This document shows positions 1 through 9,007 of a DNA stretch of 64,000 bases, in pieces. Each line of letters opens with the position of its first letter. The stretch's first letter is position 1. The notes beneath the pieces were generated by a model that saw only the letters and a program-made list of their open reading frames with translations, was not told the origin of the DNA and ran no database searches. The stretch is taken from positions 682,001-746,000 of the forward strand of contig NZ_JAJEJP010000003.1 of the NCBI RefSeq assembly GCF_021390495.1. The letters are read 5' to 3'. This DNA is from Paraburkholderia sp. ZP32-5. GTDB taxonomy: Bacteria; Pseudomonadota; Gammaproteobacteria; Burkholderiales; Burkholderiaceae. Position numbers and translations under genes: made by a program.

Positions 1-1
1 T

Positions 2-1126
2 CTGAAGCTTTATGGTCTCGCCGGCTATGCGCTGACGGCGACGTTCGGGCCGGCGCTGGGAACGCCGCTCGCCGCGTTGTGGACCGAGTTCGTCAATTGG
101 CGCATGGCGTTCTGGCAGATCATTCCGCTCGGCGTGTTGTGCTGCATCGCGATTCAGCAAGGACTTCCCGCGGACCCCATAAAACTCGAGCGATTCCGTT
201 CGTTCAACTGGCTCGGGCTGCTGACCGGGTTTCCCGCTGTCGCGATGCTGGTGGCCGGCCTGTTGCAAGGCGATCGGCTCGACTGGCTCGACTCGGCGTT
301 TATCCGCGTGATGTTCTGCGCGGGCGGGTTGCTGCTCGTCGTGTTTCTGGTCAACGAATGGTATCGGCCCGTGCCGTTTTTCAAGCTGCAACTGCTGGTG
401 CGCAGGAATTTCACGCACGGCCTTTTCACGTTGCTCGGCAACGTAATCCTGCTGGTCGGTCTCGCGGCGATACCCGGCCAATATCTGGCGAAAGTCCATA
501 TGTACAGGCCGCTGCAGACCGCGCCGCTGTCGTTGTTGCTCGCCGTTCCGCTGCTGATCACGCTGCCGTTGACGGCCGCGTTGCTGAACACACGCCGCGC
601 CGATCATCGCTGGGTGATCGCCATCGGGCTGATGCTGATGTTCATCACGTGCGCGATGGGCAGCTTGATGACCTCCGAGTGGATCCGCGACAACTTCTAC
701 CTGCTGCAGGCATTGCAGATCGTCGCGCAGCCGCTGGTGATCATGTCGATCCTGATGGGCGTGACGACCGGGCTGCCGCCCACCGAAGGGCCATTCGCTT
801 CGGCGATGTTCAATACCGTCAAGACGTTTTCCGCCGCCGTGGCGACCGGGCTCATCGAAGGTCTGGGCACCGCGCGCGAGCGTTTCCATTCGAACGTGCT
901 GGTCGATCAGTTGGGCAATCGCGCGCCGATCGCGTACCCGGGTGCCGATACGGCCTACGGTATCGGTCAGCTGGCGCACCGGATTCACGAGCAGGCGTTG
1001 GTCCTGACTTCGGCCGATCTCTACCGGGTGATGGCGTGCGTTGCCGTTGCTCTTCTTCTGCTGGTTCCCGTGTTGCCGGTGCGGATCTTTCCGCCGTGGA
1101 GCACGACGCCGCCTTCTTCGCATTGA
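2..1126 (+). CDS. DHA2-family MFS drug efflux transporter (EmrB/QacA type), 5' end outside window
   Basis: Inner-membrane proton-driven drug exporter, probably the pump of a tripartite system. The frame is open from the second base of the window and reads GPALGTPLAALWTEFVNWR, the conserved loop that DHA2 (14-helix) transporters carry in their first half, so the N-terminal part lies to the left and the TTG at 77 is not the start. About 374 codons remain, with at least seven hydrophobic segments. The stop is followed 11 bases later by an HlyD-type adaptor gene and then a NodT-type outer membrane channel, the usual EmrB-EmrA-OprM arrangement. Family is clear; the substrate cannot be told. Confidence 0.88.
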   Translation: MKLYGLAGYALTATFGPALGTPLAALWTEFVNWRMAFWQIIPLGVLCCIAIQQGLPADPIKLERFRSFNWLGLLTGFPAVAMLVAGLLQGDRLDWLDSAFIRVMFCAGGLLLVVFLVNEWYRPVPFFKLQLLVRRNFTHGLFTLLGNVILLVGLAAIPGQYLAKVHMYRPLQTAPLSLLLAVPLLITLPLTAALLNTRRADHRWVIAIGLMLMFITCAMGSLMTSEWIRDNFYLLQALQIVAQPLVIMSILMGVTTGLPPTEGPFASAMFNTVKTFSAAVATGLIEGLGTARERFHSNVLVDQLGNRAPIAYPGADTAYGIGQLAHRIHEQALVLTSADLYRVMACVAVALLLLVPVLPVRIFPPWSTTPPSSH

Positions 1127-1136
1127 GAGACAAACC

Positions 1137-2225
1137 ATGTCATCGATCACGCATTCGCCGTTAAAGTCACCGCTCACGCTCCTTCGTATTGCCGCGGCCA
1201 TCATCGTTGCCGGTCTCGCGGCATGGGCTGCTACGAAACTGTTGTCGAGCCCGAACTCGGAATCCACGAACGACGCCTACGTCACCGCGGATTTCACGCT
1301 GGTCGCTCCGCGCGTCGCGGGGCAAATCACGGACGTACTCGTCAACGATAACGAGGACGTGAAAGCGGGCCAACTGCTGGTACGCATCGATGACCGCGAC
1401 TATCGCGCCGCGCTGGCGAGCGCCGAGGCGGAGGTCGCGGTGGCGAAAGCGTCGGTGGCGAACTTCGACGCGGAGATCGCGCGGCAGCCGTCGCTGGTCG
1501 CGCAGGCACGCGCAACGTTGCGCTCCGATGATGCGTCGATTGGCTTTGCGCGGGCCAATGCGTCGCGCTACCAGAATCTGTCCGATGTCGGCGCGGGGAC
1601 CGCGCAGGAACAACAGCGCGCTTCCAGCACGCTCGCGCAGCAACTCGCGCAACAGTCGCATGACGAGGCCGCGTTGATGGCCATCGAGCAGAACCTCGAC
1701 GTGCTGCGCGCGCAACGCGACAAGGCCGCGGGCGCGTTGGAGCACGCGCAGGCGATGCTGGAGCAGGCGCAGCTCAATCTGTCCTACACGCAGATTCGCG
1801 CGCCGGTCGACGGCAAGGTGGGCCGCCGCTCGGCGCGAGTCGGCGCGATCGTCGCGCCCGGCGCGCCGGTTCTGGCGATCGTGCCGCTGTCCGATGCGTA
1901 TGTGCTCGCCAACTTCCAGGAGAGCCAGATCACCAACATGCGACCGGGTGAAAGCGTGCGCGTGACGGTCGATAGTCTGCCTGGCGTGGTGATTCGCGGT
2001 CGCATCGATAGTCTCGCGCCGGCGACCGGGGTGAGCTTCGCGCCGATCGCGCCCGACAACGCGACCGGCAACTTCACGAAGGTCGTACAGCGTGTGCCGG
2101 TCAAGATCACGATCGATCGCGGGCAGTCCGCGGCGTCCGCACTGAGCGTCGGGCTGTCGGTCGAAGCGGCGGTTGCGGTGGCTCACGGTAACGAGGCGAT
2201 AGCTGACGGAGCGCAAAGAAAATGA
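1137..2225 (+). CDS. HlyD/EmrA-family membrane fusion (periplasmic adaptor) protein
   Basis: 362-residue periplasmic adaptor that should link the MFS pump to the outer membrane channel. One N-terminal membrane anchor (about residues 10-30) is followed by a biotinyl-lipoyl-like half (APRVAGQITDVLVNDNEDVK), a long Ala/Gln-rich coiled-coil hairpin (about 75-190) and the second lipoyl half with YTQIRAPVDGKVGRRSARVG, which is the typical EmrA motif. The ATG was chosen because it directly precedes the membrane anchor; the frame is open further upstream but inside the pump gene. Its stop overlaps the next start by four bases, indicating translational coupling. Confidence 0.9.
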   Translation: MSSITHSPLKSPLTLLRIAAAIIVAGLAAWAATKLLSSPNSESTNDAYVTADFTLVAPRVAGQITDVLVNDNEDVKAGQLLVRIDDRDYRAALASAEAEVAVAKASVANFDAEIARQPSLVAQARATLRSDDASIGFARANASRYQNLSDVGAGTAQEQQRASSTLAQQLAQQSHDEAALMAIEQNLDVLRAQRDKAAGALEHAQAMLEQAQLNLSYTQIRAPVDGKVGRRSARVGAIVAPGAPVLAIVPLSDAYVLANFQESQITNMRPGESVRVTVDSLPGVVIRGRIDSLAPATGVSFAPIAPDNATGNFTKVVQRVPVKITIDRGQSAASALSVGLSVEAAVAVAHGNEAIADGAQRK

Positions 2226-3748
2226 ACGGCACCCAATACTCCCTACGCGCGTTCGTCGCGGCGACGGTCGTGGCTTGCGCCGCGCTGACAGGCTGCACGG
2301 TGGGCCCGAACTTCGAGCATCCGCAATCGGCGACGCCGGACGTCTTCGAGCGCACCCAGACCGCGCAGTCGCCGAGCAAGGCCGTGCAGGCACAGTTCGG
2401 TCCGGACTGGTGGATGCTGTTCAACGATCCGGTGTTGAACGATCTGGAAAAGCAATTGGCCGACGCCAATCTGGACGTGGCCGCGGCTTCCGCGCGCCTG
2501 CTGCAGAGCCGGGCGCAACGCCGGGTGGCCGGCGCGGCCGAATATCCGACGCTCGACGGCGCGGTCTCGTACAACCGCGAACGCGGCAGCCCAAACGGCA
2601 TCCTGTCATTGCTGGGCGTCACGCCGGCTCAAAGCACGCCGCAATCGGCGTCCGGCAGCGCGCCGCTCGGCGTGGCGCCGCTGCCGGGCTCAGCGGGCTC
2701 GCCGGCCTATAACCTGTATCAGGCGGGTTTCGACGCGTCGTGGGAGGTCGATCTGTGGGGGCACGTGCGACGCAGCGTCGAAGCGGCGAGCGCGCTGTCC
2801 GATGCGTCGTACGAGGACCGTAACGCGGTGTTGCTCAGCGCGCGCGCCGAGCTGGCGCGGGACTATGTCGAGTTGCGCGACACGCAGGATCTGTTACGGA
2901 TCGCGAACGAAAATCTCGAGATCGCCAACGACGTCCTGAAGCTCACCCGGGTTCGCGCGCATGAAGGCGTGACGACCGATCTCGACGTGTCGAATGCGTC
3001 GGCCCAGGTCGAGAACATCGAAAGTCTGATTCCGACGCTCGAAGCGCAGTGCGAAACGACGATCAACGCGATTGGCCTGCTGCTCGGCCAGCAACCCGGC
3101 GCGCTGCGACAGACGCTGGGTGAATCGCGTGAAGTGCCGGTGCTGCCCGCGAAGGTGCCGATCGGCTTTCCGTCCGAACTCGTGCAGCGCCGGCCCGATA
3201 TCCGCCGGGCCGACGCGCAGTTGCATGCGGCGACGGCGGAAATCGGCGTCGCCAAGGCCGACTTCTATCCGCGCATCACGCTGAACGGCAGCGCGGGCTT
3301 GCAGAGTCTGCAATTGTCGAATCTCGGCAGTTGGGCGTCGGGGCAATTCGTCGTCGGCCCGTCGCTGACGTTGCCGATATTCGAAGGGGGTCGCCTGAAG
3401 GGCACGCTGCAATTACGCGAGGCGCAACAGCAGGAGGCCGCCATCGTCTACAAGCAGACGGTGCTGCGCGCATGGCGCGAAGTCGACGATGCGCTCGTCA
3501 CCTACGATGCCGAGCAACGTCGCCGCGATCGGCTTGCCGCCGCGGTCAGCATGAACGAGCGCGCGCTCGCGGTTGCGCGCGAGCGTTACAAGGGCGGCGC
3601 GCTCGACTATCTCGACGTGCTGAACGTGCAGCGGCAATTGCTCGATGCGCAGAGCAATCTGCAAAAGAGTAAGGCGGCGGCCGCGACGAATCTCATCACG
3701 CTCTGCAAGGCGCTGGGAGGAGGTTGGGAGTCCACCTATGGCGGGTAA
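2222..3748 (+). CDS. NodT-family outer membrane efflux lipoprotein (OprM/TolC type)
   Basis: 508-residue outer membrane factor completing the tripartite exporter. The N-terminus is a lipoprotein signal with lipobox LTGC (acylated Cys about residue 25) followed by TVGPNFEHP, which is typical of NodT proteins. Two tandem OEP domains follow, with the family signatures ELARDYVELR, FPSELVQRRPDIR, GVAKADFYPRITL and RYKGGALDYLDVLNVQRQLL. Length is normal for the family. It overlaps the adaptor gene by four bases and ends about 20 bases before a convergent LysR gene. Confidence 0.93.
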   Translation: MNGTQYSLRAFVAATVVACAALTGCTVGPNFEHPQSATPDVFERTQTAQSPSKAVQAQFGPDWWMLFNDPVLNDLEKQLADANLDVAAASARLLQSRAQRRVAGAAEYPTLDGAVSYNRERGSPNGILSLLGVTPAQSTPQSASGSAPLGVAPLPGSAGSPAYNLYQAGFDASWEVDLWGHVRRSVEAASALSDASYEDRNAVLLSARAELARDYVELRDTQDLLRIANENLEIANDVLKLTRVRAHEGVTTDLDVSNASAQVENIESLIPTLEAQCETTINAIGLLLGQQPGALRQTLGESREVPVLPAKVPIGFPSELVQRRPDIRRADAQLHAATAEIGVAKADFYPRITLNGSAGLQSLQLSNLGSWASGQFVVGPSLTLPIFEGGRLKGTLQLREAQQQEAAIVYKQTVLRAWREVDDALVTYDAEQRRRDRLAAAVSMNERALAVARERYKGGALDYLDVLNVQRQLLDAQSNLQKSKAAAATNLITLCKALGGGWESTYGG

Positions 3749-3765
3749 CGCGCGATGCGTGGCGT

Positions 3766-4686
3766 TCATCTTCTTCCAGCCGTGCCCGATTCGCCCGCTA
3801 TCCGCTCGGCTAGCCGCGGCGTCGCGAAGTCGAGGAACGCCCGCAGCTTCAAAGGCAGCGGCAGTTGCCCCGCATGCACCAGATGAACCGGCAGCGGCGC
3901 GGCTTCGAATGCCTCCAGCACGATGCGAAGTTGTTGGGCGCGAATCGCGTCCGCCACCTGGTAGGACAGCACGCGTATCAAGCCGACGCCGCGAATGGCG
4001 GCTGCGATTGCGGCGTCCGCCGTATTGACGGCGAGCCGCGCCCGCACGGGCACCGACTGCTCCGACTTGCCGGACCCGAACGTCCACGCGCGCATCGACT
4101 CGAGCGCTTCGAACGAGACGCAGCGATGCGCGCCGAGATCGGTTGGTTTGGCCGGCACGCCCTGCGCGTCGAGATATGCAGGACTCGCGCAGATGACCCG
4201 TCGCACCGCGCCGACTTTCCTCGCGACCAGCGTGCTATCCGGCAACTCGCCGATGCGGATGGCGACGTCCGCGTGCTCGTCCATCAGATGCACGACCCGG
4301 TCGGTCAGCATCAGATTGACGTCGATTTCCGGGTATTGCGCGAGAAAGTCGGCGATCACCGGCACCACGTGCAGACGGCCAAAAGCGACCGACGCGGTCA
4401 CCGCGAGTTCACCCTTCGGCGTCGCGTATTCGCCGGTCGCGGCGCGCTCGGCTTCGCCGATCTCTTCGAGAATGCGCCGGCATGCAGCGACGTATGCGGC
4501 GCCGGCTTCGGTCAGCGAAAGCGTGCGCGTCGTGCGATGCAGCAGACGCGTTTTCAGGTGCGATTCCAGTTCTCCAACCTTGCGGCTGACCGTGGGCAGC
4601 GGCATGTCGAGATGACGCGCGGCCGCCGACAGACTGCCCGCATCGACGACCGCGATCAGGATCGACATGGCTTCGAGACGATTCAT
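3766..4686 (-). CDS. LysR-family transcriptional regulator
   Basis: 306 residues. The N-terminal winged helix-turn-helix is obvious (residues 1-60, with LSAAARHLDMPLPTVSRKV and TRTLSLTEAG), followed by a periplasmic-binding-protein-like effector domain (about 90-295). This AaeR/DmlR-like subclass is common in Burkholderia. It is convergent with the efflux operon and divergent from the MFS gene starting at 4826, with a 139-bp shared gap, so the MFS gene is the most likely target. The effector is unknown. Confidence 0.92.
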   Translation of the reverse strand: MNRLEAMSILIAVVDAGSLSAAARHLDMPLPTVSRKVGELESHLKTRLLHRTTRTLSLTEAGAAYVAACRRILEEIGEAERAATGEYATPKGELAVTASVAFGRLHVVPVIADFLAQYPEIDVNLMLTDRVVHLMDEHADVAIRIGELPDSTLVARKVGAVRRVICASPAYLDAQGVPAKPTDLGAHRCVSFEALESMRAWTFGSGKSEQSVPVRARLAVNTADAAIAAAIRGVGLIRVLSYQVADAIRAQQLRIVLEAFEAAPLPVHLVHAGQLPLPLKLRAFLDFATPRLAERIAGESGTAGRR

Positions 4687-4825
4687 GATCCTCTCAATTG
4701 GTGGAAGGATGAATCTTGATCCTGATGGATTCTCTTTGTGAATGCAAGCGCGTACCGTTCATACATGCACCCCGATAGCGGCATGTCGATGTCGATGCCC
4801 CAAGCAAACGAACCAGGAGATTGCC

Positions 4826-6079
4826 GTGCGCGGCTCAACTACCCCTAACAGCTCTACTACCTCCAGCGCCGGTCCCGCGACGCCCACGGTCGCGTCGCGC
4901 GGCAAGATCCTGATGATGGCGATCATTGCCGGCGCAGTGATTACCAACGTGTATTGCACGCAGCCGATCCTGCCGTTGATCGCCGCGGGCCTGCACGTCA
5001 ACCTGACGACGGTCGATCTCGTCGCGGCGGCATCGCTGCTGGGTTTTTCGACCGGCCTCGCATTGCTGCTGCCACTTGGCGACCGGTTCGATCGCCGCCT
5101 GCTCGTGTTGATCCAGATCGTGCTCGCCTGCGGGTTCGGCCTCGCGGCCGCGTTCGCGCCCGGCATCTGGGCGCTGGTCGCGGCGTCGTTTGGGCTTGGC
5201 ATCGTCAGTTGCGTTCCACAGCAACTGGTGCCGTTCGCTGCCGTGATGTCGTTGCCTCACGAACGCGGGCGTAACGTCGGCACCGTGGTGAGCGGCATCA
5301 TGGTCGGCATCCTGGCCGGCCGTACGGTTGCCGGTGTGATCGGCGCGAAGTATGGATGGCGTGCGGTGTACGGCGTCGAAGCGGCCTTCATGGTGCCGGT
5401 CTGGATTGTCGCCGCGTCGCTGCTGCCGCGCGGCGTGCCGTCGACGGATCTGTCGTATGGGCGGTTGTTGGCTTCGCTGTGGCCGCTGATGCGGGATCAC
5501 CGCCCGATACGTGAATCGATGGTGATTCAGGCGTTGCTGTGGGCATGTTTCAACGCGTTCTGGGTCAATCTCGCCGCGCTTCTCGCGAGCGGTCCGTGGC
5601 ATCTCGGCAGCGCGTGGGCGGGCGGCTTCGGCATCATCGGCGCGGCCGGCGCGTTTGCCGCGTCGCTGGGCGGCAATGCAACCGATCGGATCGGCTTTCG
5701 CAAAGTGATCGGCGCGAGTATCGGCATCGTCACGCTGGCTTATCTGCTTCTTTCCGGCGCGGCGAGTTCGCTGGTGCTGTTGATTGCCGGTGTGATCGTG
5801 CTCGATATCGGCGTGCAATCCGGTCTCGTATCGAATCAGACGCGCGCATTCGCCGTCGATCCGACCGCGCAGGGCCGCATCAATAGCCTCTATATGACGG
5901 CGACATTTTTCGGCGGCGCGGTGGGTGCGACGCTCAGTGGCTGGTTGATGACGCGCTTCGGCTGGAACGGCATCGTCGCGTTTGGTATCGCGATCGGTGT
6001 TCTCGCGGCCGTCATTCACTGGATCGGCGCGCCTCGTACGACGGCGCTTCAGGCTCGGGTGCAGGCCAAGCCGGACTGA
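4826..6079 (+). CDS. MFS transporter (DHA1-like, 12 helices)
   Basis: 417-residue inner membrane transporter with about 12 hydrophobic segments, the loop-2 motif LPLGDRFDRR and a C-terminal half containing NATDRIGFRKVIG. A GTG start is preferred: AGGAG sits five bases before it, while the upstream ATG at 4742 has no Shine-Dalgarno and adds a 28-residue Cys-rich, non-hydrophobic tail. It is transcribed away from the LysR gene and is probably controlled by it. It resembles AraJ/YbfB-like exporters; direction and substrate are not determined. Confidence 0.85.
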   Translation: MRGSTTPNSSTTSSAGPATPTVASRGKILMMAIIAGAVITNVYCTQPILPLIAAGLHVNLTTVDLVAAASLLGFSTGLALLLPLGDRFDRRLLVLIQIVLACGFGLAAAFAPGIWALVAASFGLGIVSCVPQQLVPFAAVMSLPHERGRNVGTVVSGIMVGILAGRTVAGVIGAKYGWRAVYGVEAAFMVPVWIVAASLLPRGVPSTDLSYGRLLASLWPLMRDHRPIRESMVIQALLWACFNAFWVNLAALLASGPWHLGSAWAGGFGIIGAAGAFAASLGGNATDRIGFRKVIGASIGIVTLAYLLLSGAASSLVLLIAGVIVLDIGVQSGLVSNQTRAFAVDPTAQGRINSLYMTATFFGGAVGATLSGWLMTRFGWNGIVAFGIAIGVLAAVIHWIGAPRTTALQARVQAKPD

Positions 6080-6180
6080 TTGAAGAAGCTACGACGATTG
6101 GCGCGTCGGCGGCGCCATTCAATCCTGTCGTTCTATTCAGCCGATTCGCTTTTTGATGTTGCTGACTGTGGAGGTGTGAA

Positions 6181-6381
6181 ATGAAGTTCTCGATCAAAAC
6201 TGAAATCCGCCCGGACGCTCTGTCGACGCTCGAGCATGCGATGAAGTCGGTGGATGCCGACGCGAAAGTGGACGTGGACCTCAACGCGCGAACGGTGAGT
6301 GTCGACTCGTGGTTGATGGCGGAGGAGTTTCTCGTCGCGTTTCAAGACGAGGACTACGACGTGACGGTTGCCGAGTGGTGA
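6181..6381 (+). CDS. Small HMA-fold-like protein lacking the CXXC metal site
   Basis: 66 residues. The order of predicted elements is beta-alpha-beta-beta-alpha-beta, and stretches such as DADAKVDVDLNARTVSV and the final DYDVTVAEW match the heavy-metal-associated (CopZ-like) fold. The loop that normally holds GMxCxxC reads RPDALS, and there is no cysteine in the protein, so copper binding of the usual kind is excluded. The start follows a good ribosome site (GGAGG). It ends 32 bases before an acetolactate-synthase-like gene and probably shares its transcript, so a regulatory or subunit role analogous to the small beta-alpha-beta subunits of AHAS is possible but is inference only. Confidence 0.7.
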   Translation: MKFSIKTEIRPDALSTLEHAMKSVDADAKVDVDLNARTVSVDSWLMAEEFLVAFQDEDYDVTVAEW

Positions 6382-6413
6382 AGACCACATTGAACGTTCG
6401 ATAAGAGTCAGGT

Positions 6414-8279
6414 ATGAGCCAGAACCCAACCATTGCCGCGTCAGAAGTTCAGAGTGCGCCGTTTGCCGGCGAATCGATGTCGGGTGCCGACATCATCTTG
6501 CGCGTACTCAGCGAACAGGGCGTCGATACCGTATTCGGCTATAGCGGCGGCGCGATTCTGCCGACCTACGACGCGGTGTTCCGTTTCAACGAAAAGCATG
6601 CGCACGCTCCCGAGCGGCAGATCAATCTGGTCGTGCCCGCCAACGAGCAAAGCGCCGGCTTCATGGCAGCGGGGTATGCGCGCGCGAGCGGCAAGGTCGG
6701 TGTTTTCATGGTGACGTCAGGACCCGGCGCGACCAACGCGGTGACGCCGATTGCCGATTGCAACGGCGACTCGGTGCCGGTCGTACTGATCTGCGGGCAG
6801 GTGCCGCGCGCGGCGATCGGCAGTGACGCATTCCAGGAAGCGCCGGTGTTCAACATCATGTCGGCGTGCGCGAAGCAGGTGTTTCTGGTTACCGATCCGC
6901 ACAAGCTCGAACAGACCCTGCGTACCGCGTTCGACGTTGCTCGCAGCGGACGGCCCGGCCCCGTCGTCGTGGACGTGGCCAAAGACATCCAGAACTGGCG
7001 CGGTACGTGGCAAGGGCATGGCACGCTCGCGTATCGCGGCTATTCCGAACGTCTGCGCAAAGTGGCCACGGGCGCGCGGCTCGAAAACACCCGCTGTGAC
7101 GAATTCTTCGATCTGCTTGCGCAAAGCTCGCGTCCGCTGCTGTATGTCGGTGGCGGCATCATCGCCGCCGGTGCGTCCGATGAACTGCGCCAGTTTGCCG
7201 AGCGCTACCGGATCCCTGTGGTGAACACGTTGATGGGCTTCGGCGCGCTGACGGCGAAACACGAACTGAGCCTCGGCATGCTCGGCATGCACGGTGCGGC
7301 CTGCGCGAACTATGCAGTCGAAGATTGCGATTTTCTGATCGCGGTGGGTGCACGGTTCGACGATCGGGTTGCCGGTGGCCGCCCGCACGCGTTTGCGCCG
7401 CGCGCGCGTCATATTGCGCACATCGATATCGACGAGGCCGAAATCAACAAGGTCAAGCGCGCGCATTGGACCCATGTGGGCGACGCGAAGGAGGCTTTGC
7501 GTTCGTTGATCGCGCATCGTGCGTGTGTCGAGGCGCCGTCGGCGTGGCTCGATCACATCACGGAACTGAAGCGGCGCTACGGCATGAATTACGACCGCAA
7601 CAGTGCGCTGATCCAGCCGCAGCTCGTCATCGAAAAGCTCAGTGAGCTGACCGGCGGCCGGGCTATCGTGACCACCGGAGTGGGCCAGCATCAGATGTGG
7701 GCCGCGCAATTCTTCTCGTTCGTCGAACCACGGAGCTTGCTGACGTCAGGCAGCATGGGCACGATGGGCTTCGGGCTGCCCGCCGCGATCGGCGCGCAGA
7801 TCGCGCGCCCGAACGCGCTGGTCATCGATATCGACGGTGACGGTAGCCTGCGCATGAACATCGGCGATCTGGAGACAGCCACCACCTACGGCGTACCGGT
7901 CAAGGTATTGCTGCTCAACAATGCCGGCGACGGCATGATCCGGCAATGGCAGCGTCTCTTTTACGACGGAAGGTTGTGCGTCAGCGATAAATCGCTGCAT
8001 CGGAAAGACTTTGTGATGGCGGCTCGAGCCGACGGCTTCGAGTTCGCGCAGCGAGTCGAATCGCTTGGCGAACTCGAAGCGAAACTCGCCGCTTTCATCG
8101 AATTCGACGGCCCCGCTTTCCTTGAAGTGATGATCGACGAGAACGCCGATGTGTTTCCGATGGTCGGGCCGGGGCACAGCTATTCGGACATGATCACCGG
8201 GCCATTCATACCGTCGCGCGATGACGGTGAAGCGGGCGCGCGGCCCGCGGCGCATCGAACCGCGCCCGACATGTTCTAG
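6414..8279 (+). CDS. Acetolactate synthase-like ThDP-dependent enzyme (large subunit family)
   Basis: 621 residues, the normal length of an AHAS-family catalytic subunit. The Pyr domain carries the ThDP-activating glutamate (E78 in VVPANEQSAGF) and TSGPGATNAVTPIAD. The central domain holds GARFDDRVAG, and the PP domain has the ThDP/Mg motif GDGSLRMN...LLNN, then MIRQWQ and a terminal FPMVGPG typical of AHAS. The reaction should be decarboxylation of a 2-oxo acid and carboligation. NEQ replaces the usual HEQ in the glutamate motif. No ACT-domain small subunit is adjacent; the only partner is the 66-residue HMA-like protein. It may be a specialised paralogue rather than the housekeeping IlvB. 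A start at 6477 is also possible. Confidence 0.82.
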   Translation: MSQNPTIAASEVQSAPFAGESMSGADIILRVLSEQGVDTVFGYSGGAILPTYDAVFRFNEKHAHAPERQINLVVPANEQSAGFMAAGYARASGKVGVFMVTSGPGATNAVTPIADCNGDSVPVVLICGQVPRAAIGSDAFQEAPVFNIMSACAKQVFLVTDPHKLEQTLRTAFDVARSGRPGPVVVDVAKDIQNWRGTWQGHGTLAYRGYSERLRKVATGARLENTRCDEFFDLLAQSSRPLLYVGGGIIAAGASDELRQFAERYRIPVVNTLMGFGALTAKHELSLGMLGMHGAACANYAVEDCDFLIAVGARFDDRVAGGRPHAFAPRARHIAHIDIDEAEINKVKRAHWTHVGDAKEALRSLIAHRACVEAPSAWLDHITELKRRYGMNYDRNSALIQPQLVIEKLSELTGGRAIVTTGVGQHQMWAAQFFSFVEPRSLLTSGSMGTMGFGLPAAIGAQIARPNALVIDIDGDGSLRMNIGDLETATTYGVPVKVLLLNNAGDGMIRQWQRLFYDGRLCVSDKSLHRKDFVMAARADGFEFAQRVESLGELEAKLAAFIEFDGPAFLEVMIDENADVFPMVGPGHSYSDMITGPFIPSRDDGEAGARPAAHRTAPDMF

Positions 8280-8593
8280 CTCGACGAGCCGGATGTATTC
8301 ACGCAGTCCTGCCGGTACCAGAGATCGACCTGATGCTGGGCCGCCTGTAGATCATCCGGATAGTACGGATCGTCGATCCATCCCGGGTGATAGCCGGCTT
8401 TTTCGAGTGCGGCCATCTCGCTGGCGTTGCGCTCGCGTGTCAATGGCGCGTTATTCCTGAGCGCGGTTAGATCGCGGCATTGCGCGGCGCTCAAATGCGC
8501 GTTGCTGGCGTTCTCTCCACCACCTGCCGCACAGCCGGCGATCGAGAAGGCGACCGCGGCGGCCATCGCCGCCGTCTTCTTTGGCTGTTTCAT
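8276..8593 (-). CDS. DUF4148-like small lipoprotein
   Basis: 105 residues, starting with a lipoprotein-type signal (lysine-rich start, hydrophobic Ala run, SIAGC lipobox). The C-terminal half, ALEKAGYHPGW followed by DDPYYPDDLQAAQ, matches the DUF4148 pattern common in Burkholderiales secreted proteins. The ATG is preceded by GGAGG at six bases. Its stop codon shares the tetranucleotide CTAG with the stop of the convergent ThDP-enzyme gene. Function unknown; probably periplasmic or outer-membrane anchored. Confidence 0.75.
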   Translation of the reverse strand: MKQPKKTAAMAAAVAFSIAGCAAGGGENASNAHLSAAQCRDLTALRNNAPLTRERNASEMAALEKAGYHPGWIDDPYYPDDLQAAQHQVDLWYRQDCVNTSGSSS

Positions 8594-9007
8594 TTTCGCC
8601 TCCGTCGACTCCATCGCCTTCGTTTCGCCGCTGTTCTGCCTCGCCTGGCGGGCCCCTTCCGAGCCCAAATCACACTTTTCAGCGCGCCAGACCGTCGTGT
8701 CGGCCCGAGGGTGATTATCCTTTAAAAACAAATAATTAGATCGATATCATCGAAAATTTCCAGCGCTTGACCCACACTTTGAACGATTTCTTGCACAAAA
8801 ACTTATATTAAGTATAATCGTTTTCACTTTGGAGACAGGCAGCTTGCCATCAGGACGACAGCGCACGTTTCGCGGGGCAACACCGTTGCCATCGACGACG
8901 CGGCTTGCTGGTCATTTCGCATCCATGGCAGGGCGCGCGGCGCGCCGGTCGTTTTTCATGTGCCTATATCGCGTATAGGCAATCAATCCGCTGGAGGCGG
9001 TGAAGCC
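8594..9007. other. Intergenic region holding divergent promoters
   Basis: No gene was found here. It contains the upstream region of the minus-strand lipoprotein gene and the promoter and about 180-base leader of the aldolase operon. The stretch 8710-8830 is distinctly AT-richer than its surroundings. The leader has no obvious riboswitch fold that could be recognised by eye. Confidence 0.6.
8791..8818 (+). promoter_or_regulatory. Sigma-70-type promoter of the aldolase/LeuCD/ABC operon with embedded palindrome
   Basis: TTGCAC and TATAAT are separated by 16 bases, close to consensus. A perfect inverted repeat, ACTTA-TAT-TAAGT (8801-8813), fills the spacer and touches the -10 box, a good position for a repressor or a LysR-type activator. 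It is directed towards the aldolase gene, whose start is about 190 bases downstream. Confidence 0.6.
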
